A DNA stretch of 64,000 nucleotides from Spisula solida (GCA_947247005.1 OX365950.1:49514761-49578760), one strand, 5' to 3'. Shown: positions 34,501 through 49,500, numbered from the stretch's first letter. A program made the numbers and translations. Notes: generated from the sequence alone by a model not told the origin.

Positions 34501-37500
34501 GGAAGTGTAGAAGATATTCAGGTCCTGTAAGGTCCCAACGTTTTTCCCAGTATCCACAAATTTGATCATATACGCCATCTGCTATACATGGACCTGACAT
34601 AAAATATAATGTGCAATGCTGTTTAACTCGCATTGACAAATGATGCCATAATAATGTGTATTCTACAGTCGTATCGATAAAAGTTATGACAAAGGGCTAT
34701 ATGTGGGGAATATCACGGGTACAACCATCGGTAAATCTGGCGTCATTAGCACAAAACAGCTCCAAAATAGCAACACCACTCTACTGTAATTTGTCAAGAA
34801 GTGCTTTTGTCAGTAGCATACTTCATGGCATTTGGCGACCAAACACTACCAAGCAATGGGGCAACTTGTTTGATGTCAATTCATTCCTGTTAACTTTAAA
34901 CATTTAAGAAAAAGCTTGTGATAGGTAGTGTTTACATTTGCATTACTAGTTACGTTTAATACGAATACAAACACAAAGACCAGTTTAACTTTAAAAGCAC
35001 AGCCAAACCAATTAACGTAATACTGTTCCGAGGATCAAAGTAGTACAATGGCTAACGTGTCTATGATGTGTCACTTGTTCGGATGCGTAAATTCAACCAC
35101 ACGTTCTACTCACTTTGATTTAATTACTACGCATTTGAAGTAGTGACCATGCTTTATTCTACGATAAAACACAGGTACAAGGCATTCATTTATTGCTTCT
35201 TAAATAATAGAAGTCAATATTACCATCATATATGATAAGTTTGTCGTACAGACAATCATATGCTGATTCTATGTTGACATCACGAAGTTCTATTACCATT
35301 GTGTAGTATGTAGTGTTGTCATTGGTCAATAACCAGAACAACTCTAGGTTACTGGAATGTATATCAAACAATGTACAGAATCTTATATAAACACACAGTG
35401 ATGTTCCAAGTTTCAGGTAGATAAATTGTCCAGTAGTAAGAGCTACTGACTGCTGACCCGAATGTTGCGGGTTTGATCTAATACCTAATACTAACTTCAG
35501 CAAGTCTTTCGTATGAGATTTTAAAGACCGAGGTCCCGTGTATGACGCTTTACATCAGGCACTTAAAATAACCAGGGATGCTTATTGAACTAGGGCATCT
35601 TCTGTATCATGTACCATTCCACCACACACTAACATGACTAACAGCATCTGAGGGTCTCGCCCATATGGGTCGCCCGTTGGAGAAGATACATAAAAGTCAA
35701 GTATAAAGTGTTGCTAGAAATAGAAGATATTTGTTTAAATGGGTTGTTTACAGATGAGGTTGTGAATGAATTCTTCGATCTGGTAAATTTCTTCCAGTTT
35801 GTATTTGATAACCAGAAAATATACGTTTTAAGTGCCCACATAAAATTAGTGTTTTTGCAGTCTGATTCTAGCACTGTTATGTTAAAGTAGCGATCTGAAT
35901 CATTTCTATTCATTTAACCTCACTTAAAGACCATCTCAAAAACAAGATCAGCATTCAACTATCTATAATCGGTCCAATGGCAACATATATTTCATGTAAA
36001 TATATACACATGTAAATACAGCTATGATTCATGAATATTCATTTACTGTTTTCTTTGAACCATTACATTGCTATTTTAAATGTTGTTTGTTTATGGGTCA
36101 TATTTTGACAGTCAAGTTAGGATAGTGTGAAAGTGACGTAATCATTTATGTGCACACAAAATATTACAACCATTGTCTTGACAGGTAGAGCTATTATAGT
36201 ATGTTAGTTTAGCATTGAAGTTATAGCTGTCTGGATAAGCCTTGATAATTGGTGTAACACCGTAATAGTGGACTCAACAGCTGCGTCACTCTATTTTTAT
36301 CCTGACTGGACTATACTCTGAATAAACGTGTTAACTTCTTTATAAATACTTAACTTACTTTGCATATTTTGTGTAACCATAGTAATAATCATAATAGAAG
36401 CTTGGCGTGGATAGGTTGTTTATGTATGTCTCGTTGTAATGATAATAGTCATACTTTGTGTTGTACGTCACGGAATACTCGTCATAGTTGTCTATACATC
36501 CAGGATAGGCTAAAAATACATACAATTCACATTACGACAAAGCAGGTGTAACCACGCCTTATTTCTTGTCGGACGTTGTTTGTCGAACCTTTACATGTAA
36601 ATCGATTGGATAATGCGAACATGAGCAATTTGTTCAATTGTCTGAAAATACCTGCAATTGAGCTTACGGCAGCGCAGGTGTGACCACGCCTTATGTCTTG
36701 TAGGACGTTGTTTGACGGACGTTTTCATGTAAATCGATTGGATTAAGCAAACATGAGCATTTTTTTCAATGTTTTACCACCACAGTTTAAATATATGAGA
36801 TGGTTTGATTGGGTAAGACAGTTTATCAAGCAGTACTTTGTAAACTTACTTTCACTGAAGCAGGAATGATTTATATACGTACATATCTGAGAAACATACA
36901 AAAAGGTTTTCCCGCAAAGCCCTAGATGGCGTCAATGTTTTGCGTAAGTGTAATACAGTGAAGTTCCGCTAATAAGACCAGTCAAAAAGGTGGTCTTAAT
37001 AGCTAATCGGTCTTATAAGCGGACCTTAAACTGGCAAAAAACTGCATTATTTCAAAATAATCAAAGTGGTCTTATTAGCGGAACTTTACTGTAGTTGTTA
37101 TGTAGGCATATCCTAGGTTGTATTATGAATTTATCATTTGAAGTTCAAAATCATTTCAGGAATATGAATTAAAAACTTACTGTTTAATTTTGCGGTTACA
37201 ATAAGACGGAAACCATTATAGTTCAATGCGTAATCCGAGGAAAATATGAGCAGCATGTATCGGTCGGTGCTTCGGTAACTATATCCAGGGACATAAATTC
37301 CACACACACGATTCAACTGTCTGTCTGTAGTCGTGTTATGTCCTGAAATTGGTGATATACATGTTTATAGTATTGTTTATATACAACGATTTTTACAGGG
37401 GAGTGGGGGGAACCCCAGTGTTCGAATTACATACATGTATGAATTTCAAAAACAGACTTTCAGTACTTTGATTTTTTATAGTGACGTCATGGATTTACCA

Positions 37501-40500
37501 AAAGTTTAATGCGAATTTGATAACCCTAAATTTACAATAAAGATGCTCTTTACAATGCAGTTTCTATAATTTAGAGCAATAGTTACCCCATTTGAGAAGA
37601 GACATAGTTATTGTTTGTGTGGGGCATTGTTTAGACTTCCGTTTGGGTCATCGCTTACTTTCTCTGAGAAAGAATATTCACAGTGCTCTACTTGATTGGG
37701 TAACTAAGATGGTCAAAAGTCAAAGTGCGCCAATTTATTATTAGTTTATACGTTCACTTGGCGATGTACTAATATGAGTAGTAAAGTGTATCCTGTATCT
37801 GCCTTACTTTGCGTGGACACGCATGGTTGAACGCTGCTATATTGGATCAAAATCGTACACTCGATCTAAAGGTCATGGTCGTGACCGAATTTAGATCCAA
37901 GATGGCGGTGTTCGACAAGGGTACACTATACTTCTTATATGTTTATACCAAATAAATATGTTGCCTTCGCTATGGCTGCCCGCGGCACCAAGTCAACGGC
38001 ATACTCATTGATCATGGGGGTAACGTAAAATCGGCTGAGCGGACGCAAGAATAAAAGAAGACACTCAACCAGGTTTTAACAATTTAATCGTATATGCATT
38101 TTAAATCTACAGTAAGAAGTGATTGACGACCATACATGCTGAGATAAAATGAATTTAAAAGCTTCGTCGTACTAAAGAATGAGATTAAATCCATAACTTA
38201 CCGTCATATATGATAAGATAATCCCATGAACAATAATAATTATACTCGATTCCGTACACATCTTGGTCAAAGGATATTTCTACAGAATAATTTTCCGGTG
38301 CTGTTATAAACCACATGCACTCTGTGTTGCTGAAAATAAACTTTATAATAGAAAACACGGCTTACAATGTGCGATGCTTAATATGGCATGGTATTCAATA
38401 TTGATCTTATTTAATTAGAGAATAAAAATAGCCAATCATAACGCCTGTTACTGACCAAGGGTTTAATATGGTGTGATCTGATTGGTTGTCCTTATCCTTA
38501 AGTCAAGTAACATCAATATTGAATACCACCCCTGGAAATATCACGGTTTCGATGCCCTTCTGTGTCACTGCTTAATTTTTCTAAGCAAGAATAACCTACT
38601 ATACTCCTCTTAATCCATGTGAGCGTGTATGGTTGATGTGAATGAGTATCTGAGAAGTTCAAATGTCAATGTGATATGGCTGCAATCGACGCCGTGTGTA
38701 ACAGCCGACTTGCGACTCAATGGTCGACGGGGTGAATATACAGTCGGCTTAACGGGTGGTGTCCGCCTGTTTCAGGTTACAAAACTGACTTGAAATCGAA
38801 ACTTTACTTTAGCCATTGGGTTGAATAGATATTCTAACACAACCAGCGCTTTTAGCTATATACACATAGAGGAAACCAACGGGTGCATGGATTACTGTTA
38901 AAACACAGCTACGGCAAATAACTTAATAGCCTTCCGAGGAAGAAGATAGTGCAAATGCGAAATATTGTCTATGTTAGAATCTATTATAAAGCACAGGTAC
39001 ATAATTAGTATTCATTATTTCTTAATAAAGTCAAAATAAATTGATTTGACTGTACCAAAAAAAGTGAAATTTCTGATTTAGAATAAGATTTAGAAAGCCG
39101 TAAAGCTGTTTGATAAATCGCTGACTTAGAATAACAAGGTCGTAAGCACAAAATCAATATTTTGAGAAAACAAGAGAAAAACCTGTCTGAACAATACTCT
39201 TTACGTATGGAATAACAAGGTTTTTCAACAAATGTTTGATCAACATTACCATTTCAGATTTTCATGAAAATAGGCTCTTATAAGGCTGTAAGGAGTACTT
39301 CCGACCTTCTTATTCTAAGCCAACGAAATCTTACCTCGGATAATCATTGTCTCCTCCGAAGTTTGGAGACTCTAGTTGGTCGTATTTGGGATATATCACT
39401 GCTGTTATGTTATACCCCGTCTCGTTACATGTCGTATGAATATTCTCCGGACCTAGAATGTCATGGAAACAAAGTTATATTGCAATCTGGTATTTGAATT
39501 AATGTAGCATGTTATTGTCGCTAAATTCACATCTAGTAAGTACTCTGTGGTCGTAAAAACTTAAAGATGCTTAGCCAATGAATACATGTTTTGCAAACGA
39601 TTGACCAATAGCCATCGAGTACACAATATTGGTAAGTTTATCTATGTATTATGATTTCAGTGTAGCAATACCACGTGACTTTTGGCTACAGTTACAAGAA
39701 GAAATTTGTAAACATTGGAAAATAAAAAAGCCATAAGTATTTTATTTCTTCATCGATTTCTATTAAATATACCCCACGCTAAGGGGAAAATTATTTGCTT
39801 TCCATGAAATATAAGATCTTTTTCAGCAGCTTTAGCGATTTATCCATTACCCTGTGAAACCTACACGTTCCGCGATTTCACAGGGTAATGGACAAAACGG
39901 CACATCCGCTGAAAAATATTTTATATTTCATGGAAAGCAAATAATGTTCCCCTTAGCGTGGCGTAGATTTCATAGAAATCGATGAAGAAATTAAATGCTT
40001 ATGGCTACATTTGTGTTCCAATGTTTACAAATTTCTACTTGGAACTGTAGTCAAAAACCACGTGGTATTGCTACACTGGATTTGAATAAATGCATTACGA
40101 TGGCCAATCATTTTGCTGTTGTGTAGCAGTATTTCATTGTGTTTGCCGTTTGGGCAGCATGTAGTTCTCTTCTGTTGATCTATTTGGCCGTAACTAAGTT
40201 TTGGAACTTGTGGCTCGACCCTTTTACCCATGTATATAAAATGTATTTATAGATGTATTTGTATGACAAATATTGTATATTTTGTGGGTAATAAAATATG
40301 TTTAAACTAAACTATTTAGCAAATGTGCAAAGTCTCCCAAACTGTTGAAACATATTCTTCAGCAAGCTGTAACATTGTACCAATGTTGTAGTTCATATGA
40401 GTTAACTCCGGGTTGACAGCTGCTAAATTTAAGGTTGATATTTTGACAAGAGGGGGTCATTTTACACGGAACAAGCCGATTAATAGTTTACCTAATTATA

Positions 40501-43500
40501 GATGTTATGTAAAACATGTCTGGCTATACACTATATAAGCCAAGTCAATTTGTGTTAAGATTAGTTGGAATTGGAGCGCCGAGTCATGAGTGGAGCTCGC
40601 AGTCAGACCGGAGCGTATGTATTGAATAAAACGTTGAAACTGCTATACTGTTAAGTGATTACTTTAGCCATATTACGCTACAAGGCTAACGTTTGGTGAT
40701 CGTGACCAGCACACGCGAGTACGAACCTTATACGATCAGGAATGAGGTGAGTGAATGTTTGTAAAGTTCTATTTTGCTTTTGTCGAGAAGATAATAAAAT
40801 TTAAATTATGGCAAATGGTTTAAAAGCTGTAAGTACCCAGGGTGTCGCAAGGGTGATCTTAGAATATGATGGAAATTCAAATCAATATAAATCATGGATT
40901 AAATGGATAGAAAATGTGATACGTTATTTATTTAGACTACATTAGGCTAATAAATGAATATAAGTTTAAACAAATTTAAGCTGAAAAATTGAAAATGTCA
41001 AAATGTCAAAATCGTATTTAAGTAAATGCGTAATTGTAAATAGTAAATTGTCAAGTTGTCAATAAGTTAACTTGCATAAACATCACGTTGCAAATTGTAA
41101 ATATTCATGCAGTGGTGATATTATATAACAATTTTAAACTGTATATACCTGTATATAGTGAGTATTAAATGTTGTAATATTCAATAATGTTTAGATGATT
41201 ATTCATTAAGGAGAGTGGGTGTGAATTATTGTTTTGACGTTATTTCTACAAATAGATATTATGCGAACATAATTATTTGTAAGATTTTTTGAGTATATTT
41301 TCGAGATATTAAGTATTATAAATAGAGGTCGAAAGCAAATAAGTTGCATATGAATAAGTTTTATTCAATATAAACGACTATTATAATATTGGAGTTTAGA
41401 TACGAGGGTCGGTATGTGTTATTGTTGTGTTGAGATAAATGTTATGAGAACATAATTAGTAGTAGAGACATATTATATAAGAAGTCGAAGGCCAGTTTTT
41501 ATTAGAAATCAGAAGGCATATGAATGTATTTTGAAACGACTGTCTATAATATCAGAAGTTGAGGAAGATCGGTTAGTTGAGGAAGATCGGTTACTTTGGA
41601 GTCTTTGTTCTATTGTTATTTTTAACGATATTGTTACGCTAAGTCGATAGCCGGTATTTTTTTAGGAAATCAGAAGGCACATATATAATTATGATTTTAT
41701 TCATAAAACGACTCGTTTAATATCAGAAAAGATAGCAATAATATCATTGTAAGGATAATCGGTTTATGTTGTAAATATTGTTTAAAATATTTTTATGAAA
41801 AGTATATAAAAACGAAATTATTCGTAGAAACATTTGACTATAATTATACATATGTTATGAATACAATATTTGAATATGATGAAATCGGTAAAAAGTCATT
41901 AGCATGTTAGGCAATCAGCAACATAGGAATATTTGTTATTCAATAAAACGACTGTATTATCCGATTGTATCAATATTGTTATAGAAACGGAGAGTCGATT
42001 ATGTTGTAATGGTTATTAACCGATATTTTTAGATTTAATATTAAAGTTACACTTCACTTATATTACGTCATGTACGCAAAATAATGAATAATGCAATTCG
42101 TTAAGTTAGAGACATTCAATGATTATATAACGTTAGGATATTAGTTTGAGAACTCAAGTACAAGCAAAGTAGTAGTAAGTTAATTAATTGATTGTAAGCG
42201 TATCAAAGCATAAGAAGGAATTGAAAATTTCCAATGAAAAAACTAATAAATAAATCAAAATAGTTACTTTGATAGAAGTCCATGACAAGCCTGCAACATG
42301 TATTTCCATTATGAGTAGTTATTATGATCACCATTGCCGCACTGGGTACCTTAGCAATTTTATTTTGTTAAATAAAAAATATGTGTATTAAATTAAAAAC
42401 ACTTGATCAAGCAATAGGAAACTACCATTCATACCACTATATACCTGCCCAGACCAACGGTGAAAACACATAGGTTCGGGGAATAAGACGGATGGGAGAT
42501 GAAATCAAAAATACCTTTTGAGAATTGTCTGCATGAGCAATACAATTACAAAACCATGTCATATATGATGTAATACTCCAAACGATGCGAGACCATCAAC
42601 AATCCCAAGTCCAGTATTCAAGTATATGCCTACCAGAAGATGTGTGCTTAAAGAGGAAACAATACTTCAAGGCCGATTGCACAGGGCATCATTCCGGGTA
42701 GAAGTCTAAAACTTCACGGATGGCTCGGTGTATTACCGACAGATCCAGATAGATCCAGGAATTATCAGAATATCGAATAATAGTATATCAACTATGTCAA
42801 CGAGTATAAGGGGATTACTTCATCGGTCGAGTGGGAATAATTTGATGATCCATGAAATTAACATGGATATTATAGTAATAGTTTCAACCATGGCAACTAT
42901 TGCACGTCGACGCTGGATGGCTATTCAACGAGTTTCAACGTAGAGAAGTGGAAATGATGTGTCAACAGCTATACGATGATTGTGGAAATAGTACAACGGC
43001 AAGTAAATAAGATGCTGATGGACGCCAAAGTTCAACTGGAATCCGAAGAAGTCATTGCCGATGCCATATATTAAGTATCTTTGCATGTTTTGGGTTGGTT
43101 GTGTTATTGGTTGTGGTAAAAATAACAAATAATAATAGTTTCATACAGTACTTTTAAGGATGTTCATTCAAAGTAGAAATAGTAATGTTAAATTTTGTTG
43201 TATTATTAGTAAGTGTACCTAATGTTAATTATATGTCAAATGGGTACGTTGTCGTAAGATTTAAATTTTAATTTGAGGACTTTGCCATAAAATGCTAGTA
43301 TATGTACTACAAAAATAGAAATTACTTCCATTATCAATATTAGTGAAGATGTAACTGGGTTATGATATGTAAAAAGATGTTTTTTCGTGTTGTTGTAACT
43401 AGGTGTTGGGTTAAAATTAACAAATTTAATTATTGGGTGTTGGGCAATGTTGAATTAGTTGTATATGTTTATGTTGCAGTTGTTTATGTTTTATGAAGTT

Positions 43501-46500
43501 GAGTTAAGATTAAGTTCATGGAGGTTTTATAATATGAATAGAGATGTTATGCATGTCAGAGGTTTAATATAGTAAGATGACATTAGAAACCTATCAATTA
43601 TGAAGTAATTTGCAACTTATAAGTACAAATACGTACATTTCATATATTATTTCTTATGAGTAAGTTGTCACTGCATATATTGAAATAGAAGATAGAACTA
43701 TAAATATATATTAATCATGGCAATACTATACATTCCAGGAAATTGAGACACTGCGGCTGATAAACACGGACTCACTTGTAACTGGAACTGGAATACGTCA
43801 TAAAACAACAAACAGTCGTTAAAAACTTCCAGTGTTCAGAGACGTTCCGTATAAATTTTGTATCAGTAAAAGCCGAAATTTTAAGAAAATTCAAGTGTTA
43901 TATTGTGTTAATGTCATGTGTGATTATGTTATTCAGGAAAACGATACTATAGACACTATCTAGCAAGATTTTGATGTATCTGAATTGTTATATCAAAAAA
44001 ATTTATTATCTTGATCATCCAGAGATATGTATGTGTTTTATGTGATCAAGGTTGTCGAAGGTGACAATTACATGGATTAGTAATTCATTTCAATTGTCAT
44101 CTCCGCTATAAGGTGTAAACAATAATCGGGAGTTCTGGAGTAACTAATTATAAGTATATATTTGGGGAAATTAAAATTGGTATTAAGTAATTGCAAGTAT
44201 AGTAGTTTTTTTTAATTATTTTTTTTGGTAAGATGATAAGGTGTAACATTGTACCAATGTTGTAGTTCATATGAGTTAACTCCGGGTTGACAGCTGCTAA
44301 ATTTAAGGTTGATATTTTGACAAGAGGGGGTCATTTTACACGGAACAAGCCGATTAATAGTTTACCTAATTATAGATGTTATGTAAAACATGTCTGGCTA
44401 TACACTATATAAGCCAAGTCAATTTGTGTTAAGATTAGTTGGAATTGGAGCGCCGAGTCATGAGTGGAGCTCGCAGTCAGACCGGAGCGTATGTATTGAA
44501 TAAAACGTTGAAACTGCTATACTGTTAAGTGATTACTTTAGCCATATTACGCTACAAAGCCACTCATAACTTTAGTCCAAGGGATGGACTTTTTTCAAAT
44601 GTCTACTTCCGTCCGTGTATCAAAAAGAGTATATTAAGTCAGACAGGGAAGGCAGCACTCAACTTAACCAAGCCAAGTCTTCATGGATATATCATGTAAC
44701 CACGCTGGGTACCACATATTCAAAGAACCTCCAGCGTAACAAGAATTGTGGCCACATTACACGAGTGCGTCCACTAAAGCACAGAAAAAAACAGTGAAAT
44801 GCCCATGGTTCCGTTACTGTCAGCTGTACTTTGAGGTTATTAAGTCAGAAGAAATTCGGCTTACGGGATGAGAGTAGTCTCGCATTACATACTGAGGACA
44901 GACAACAATGCTACGGTTGAATTATGAACAAGTGTGGGGACAAAAATGAATGGCAGTCATGGTGTCGATGCACGACTACTTACCAGTCAGTCGATATGTT
45001 AACAGGAATCCAAAATAGTCGGTAGCATCATCATAAACGATCCAGTTGATGTAAGCTGTTGTCATTGTTGTGAGTTGATCATCGAATTCATAAACTTGAG
45101 ATGTTTCACATATTCTGTCTAACAAATTGGCTGTACCATTCCCTGGGACACAGAAACAATAAATTATTAACGTCGCGAAAATAGGTTACACTGTAATATC
45201 AACATAGAACTAATTGGCGCATATATACTATTAATACACAAGGTAATTACCAGTTAGTCTTTAAACATCGATAAAGATATAAGTATGCGCGATTGAGAAA
45301 TACATCCCTCTTACATAATAAAAATTATTATGTCTTCGTCTGACGGGATTATCTCCGCACCAAAAAGTGTGAGATAGAAACATTCGGGTGCCATGAGCAA
45401 GATTAACGTTCGTTTGAGTGACGTCAGGGTATGAATTTCATCGTTCTTGTTGATTTCCAATACAAGCAAACACACAATGACTTTCTATAGCATTAGTAAC
45501 TAATATACATGTATTGCTTTGTTCTATAGTAGACACAAAATGACTTATGTGCATACGTAGCACAGGAAAAAAATGATAGGCTTGCCAAAATGACCAGGGT
45601 TTCATGTAACCTCATGGAGAAAATGTTACATACTATATATGCGTTCTTATGTACTCGGTGTATTTAGACATATTCGCTACTGAGACCATCTGTTTGACCG
45701 AACAACACAATCAAACATAATCAATTTAATGTTTACCATTATACATGCTTAACTGAGCATCTGCCCCACACTGCATATCTAACATCTTGATTGAAAACAA
45801 AATCAAATCGCTAGCCTGAAAACTCCAGTAACATGATTGACTCCTGAAAAAATATATAAATACTTGTGTTAGTTTATAATCGACCAAAATTTATCGCTGG
45901 CTTAGAATTAGAAGGTCGTACTTACGACCTTATCAGACCTATACATATTTGAAATATGCAACGCAAGGCGCCTCAAATGAAATTCGGCACAGGTCATGTT
46001 GATCATACTGAAGTTGCAAAAGCTTGGTTTCCAAGAATAGTTTTCAGACATTTTTTTTTGTTTTCTCGATATAGCGATTTTGTCCTTATGACCTTCTCAT
46101 TCTAAGCCAGCGATATATTTATCAACTGCAATTAATAAGGTTAACGTGAAATGACCAAAGAGTTCTTGAATACATTACTGCATTACATTTACAACACAAA
46201 ATAAATATTTATTATTAATTTTTATTGTGTGTGATGAAGTGTTTTCTTTTTGCAAAGCTAAAACTGTTAACAAATATTTATTTTTCAACAAAAAATAGAA
46301 AACAGTTTCCGCGAATTTTCATATCAAAGACCTTAAATGATTTGATAGTACATTTGTATTTACAACATTTTATTGGCTAATTGACATACCCAAGGTAGGG
46401 GTCCGGTAAATTCGGTGACATCAACACTTGAGTTGACGCGGAAACTTGAATCGTATCTCCACACGCATACTGAGTCGCTGCAAATAGTAAACATGGCCAC

Positions 46501-49500
46501 TTAAACTAACATCTTCACCAGAACCAGATGAACAATTGAATTTCAGATACATTTTGTAATTTGTTGTTGTCACATAATGCATTTCATTAAAGTAAATTTA
46601 AAGTAAATATTCGTTGAACAGATATCTAATAAAAGTACGTATTACTTCGAAAACAAAACGTTACGACACCACATATGAAATAAAACAGTCGTCAGATGAT
46701 GACATACATGTATAAAATCAAGAATTTAGTTTACCAATAAACTAGTAATTAACTATGGGTTGTAAAACATTCAAAGTATTACACATGTTTGCCTAATCCA
46801 ATGGATTCGCTTGCTAATCTTCGACAAACAAATGGGCGGAGCAATCATTTTACTCTAATAAAAAGCCTTTATTTAATGTGGATAATATAATTTATATTAT
46901 GGCTCAACTGTCCAGAGTCTGGCAAATTAGACTTTTGTTGGGGTGTTAATGTGATAAGTGTAGAAATGTGATAGATAAGTGTAGAAATGTGATAGATAAG
47001 TGTAGAAATGTATAAAGAACTTACACGAATCGTTGCTAAAATACAGGATCTGGAACCCAACGAATTCTGTGCTACCATCAGATGTGAAAGCAAAACGCAT
47101 TTCTCTTTCACTGCTAACCAAGACGTTAAAAGTATTACGGTTTGTCTTATCCATCGTCGCAATCAGAGTTTCAGAAACACCGACTGAAAAAAAATGTTTC
47201 TGTATATTTATAAAAACGTGTATGTCACAGACAATATACAATGTACTATCAAAACTTGACAATTTAGCTTCATAAAAAGCTAGAAACTGGTTCTAACTGT
47301 TCATGTTTACCAGGAGAGGTGTAGACATGTGGTATGCAATATTGATCGTACTTGACGTAAGGAAAACCAATTAGATCACACTATATTAAACTCTTGGTCA
47401 GTAACAGGCGATGTGATTGTCTATCCTTATTCTCCAATTAAGTAAGATCAATATTGAATACCACCCGTGATCTTTAAACTGTGCAACAGGCATCAAAGAG
47501 TGTCAGTTTTTCTCTTCAATTTGATTTTTTTTTTGGAGAAAATATTACCAGTTGGGTAATGCAGTAAATTAATATTAACCAACTCGACGAAAACACTTTT
47601 GGTGACACTAGTACATATGCAAGGGGAAGTAACTGCTGTTGATGGTTGGCATCTTACAAGTCATTCTTTGAACTTTTGGTTCATTAAAGATAGCTGCGAT
47701 GGTAATATACGAGTATCCTAACTGCTTGTAAAAGGCAGCTTTTCATTGGCTTTCTTTTTTAACCAATCGCGCATTCTGTTAGAATTTAAATAAATGAATC
47801 TTAAATCTGTCTGATTGTTGCCTGACTTCGGTTTGGTGCCACGATATGGACAGAAAGAGACAGAAGCTGGAAACCTGCTTTTGAAAGCGTTAGGTGTCTC
47901 AAAATATATATATATAATGTAAAACCATGTCGTAATACTGTCGCGCTGGAGCCAGCCATCTTTAATCCCGGTTAATGTTTATTTTATGGCATTCTACGAG
48001 TTAATTGTAACGACTTACAACATTCCATAGGGAACAGTGAATAAACACTACTTACTAAGACATTTCAGCAACAGCCTTTTTCAAAATTTCCAATACATAA
48101 ATCTTTGTTTGCAAAAACTATTGCCGAAACGTCAATAATAAAGTAGTATTATATTATTTTAAAATAAATTGGACGTACAAGAAGTTTTAACAACTTTTCT
48201 CTAGTTTACTTACTTCCATCATAAACCAGTAGTTGGTCATTGGTTGCCTCTGTGAAAAACTCTTCAATGTTGACAATCACTTTGTCATTCAATCCCGGGG
48301 CTGTTACAATCCACTCACAATCTGAGTTTCTGAAGAAAGAAAAACATTTTGGAGGTGCAAAAGGTTTAGTTTACTAGGATTGCTGTATTAAGAGGGTTTA
48401 ATAAAACAATCGTTTAATTTGGTTTTAAAGTAGATTCGCAACCAATTATGCAGTTATATATACAGCGGTTGTTTCACCTAACCAGTTCTCATGGACTGTA
48501 TCCTTACCAGTACTAACTTTCCATTCCAAAAGGAATGAAGTAACAACATAGCCAAAATGATTTGTGTGGGCGTCAAAGGGACCTGACCCAAATGACCGGT
48601 TTAACATGTAGCCAAAAAGAGAAAAGTTCGAATGTTTCTTTTTCCACTCAGTAAAGAGATACTAGTAAGTGACTTACGCTGGGTAATCAGCCGGATAGTT
48701 TGGAGATGTGAAGTACTGTGCCTGGGAGGATGCTGTTAGAGCAAGTGGTCTGGTAGCAACATCACATTGTCCTACAACTGTAGAAATATGCTAACATGTT
48801 ATATTATCGTAAACGTAGGTAATACTCTAGTTGTGTGTCATTAATTTGATGTTACGTCAACGTCTTTCTAATGCACTAGTCAGTTGAAACCACACCCCAA
48901 ACCCCGGGGAAGGTCAGGGATAGCGGGGGCTGTCCCGTGGTATTGCTTTGTGAGTGTGTGAGTGCGGGGCCTTTGTTTCGCACCAAATAGCGGGAAAACT
49001 TAACATTGACTATACCCGAGAGGGTAGGGAAATTTGCGGGGGTTTTACTATCTGTATGACCCTGGGGCACCGATTTTGCCAGGGGTTTGAAGAAGCAAAA
49101 GTTAAATCCGCACCATTTACCGGGGTTGGCTAAGGTCGTGGTTAAAATTGACTGGTACATAACATATATTAATACTAGCATTATGCTTGTGAAATCTACA
49201 TTAACAAAAAGCAATTGCTGTCGCTTAATTGCTTGATAATTGGTGTTGATGTTGCCAAGCAAACCAGTCAGCGAACTACTGTTTAAATCGAGAAAAAATG
49301 AGTGGAAATGTAACAATCCTTTTGTTGCATGCTTTAAATTCTTCATATTACTAATTATTATTTCATCAGGCCTTTTACGTGCAGGTGAATCCACTCCACA
49401 GTATTCGCTAAATCGCTGGCTTAGAATTAGAAGGTCGTTAGTACAAAATCAATATTTTGAGAAAAGAAAAAAAATCTAGCGTAGGATGACTGAGGGAATT

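Larger units (their letters stand above)
37181..39452 (-). other. CUB domain 3 (exons 8-10)
   Basis: Residues 261-397. Motifs LESPNFGGDNDYP, TECMWFITAPENY, YYCSWDYLIIYDG and LLIFSSDYALNYNGFRL. Four cysteines, with the Asp residues expected for a Ca2+-binding CUB. The intron before it (39453-44983) holds the LTR retrotransposon. Confidence 0.87.
40368..44556 (+). mobile_element. Non-autonomous LTR retrotransposon, identical LTRs
   Basis: Two 315-bp LTRs (40368-40682 and 44242-44556), identical as read, begin TGTAAC and end GCTACA, flanked by AAGC (40364-40367 and 44557-44560). The 3.56 kb inside is AT-rich with no protease, reverse transcriptase or integrase. A 45-codon gag-like start at 40808-40945 (MANGLKAVSTQGVARV, YKSWIKWIE) remains. 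It is therefore a LARD-type element moved by enzymes of another copy, inserted recently in intron 7 of the CUB-receptor gene, opposite to its direction. A TGG-start primer site may lie near 40693. Confidence 0.9.

Noticed and set aside
48876..49394. 172-codon minus-strand frame in intron 1 of the CUB-receptor gene
   Set aside because: No domain recognised, and its second half reads like translated repetitive DNA; it lies within an intron of the same strand.
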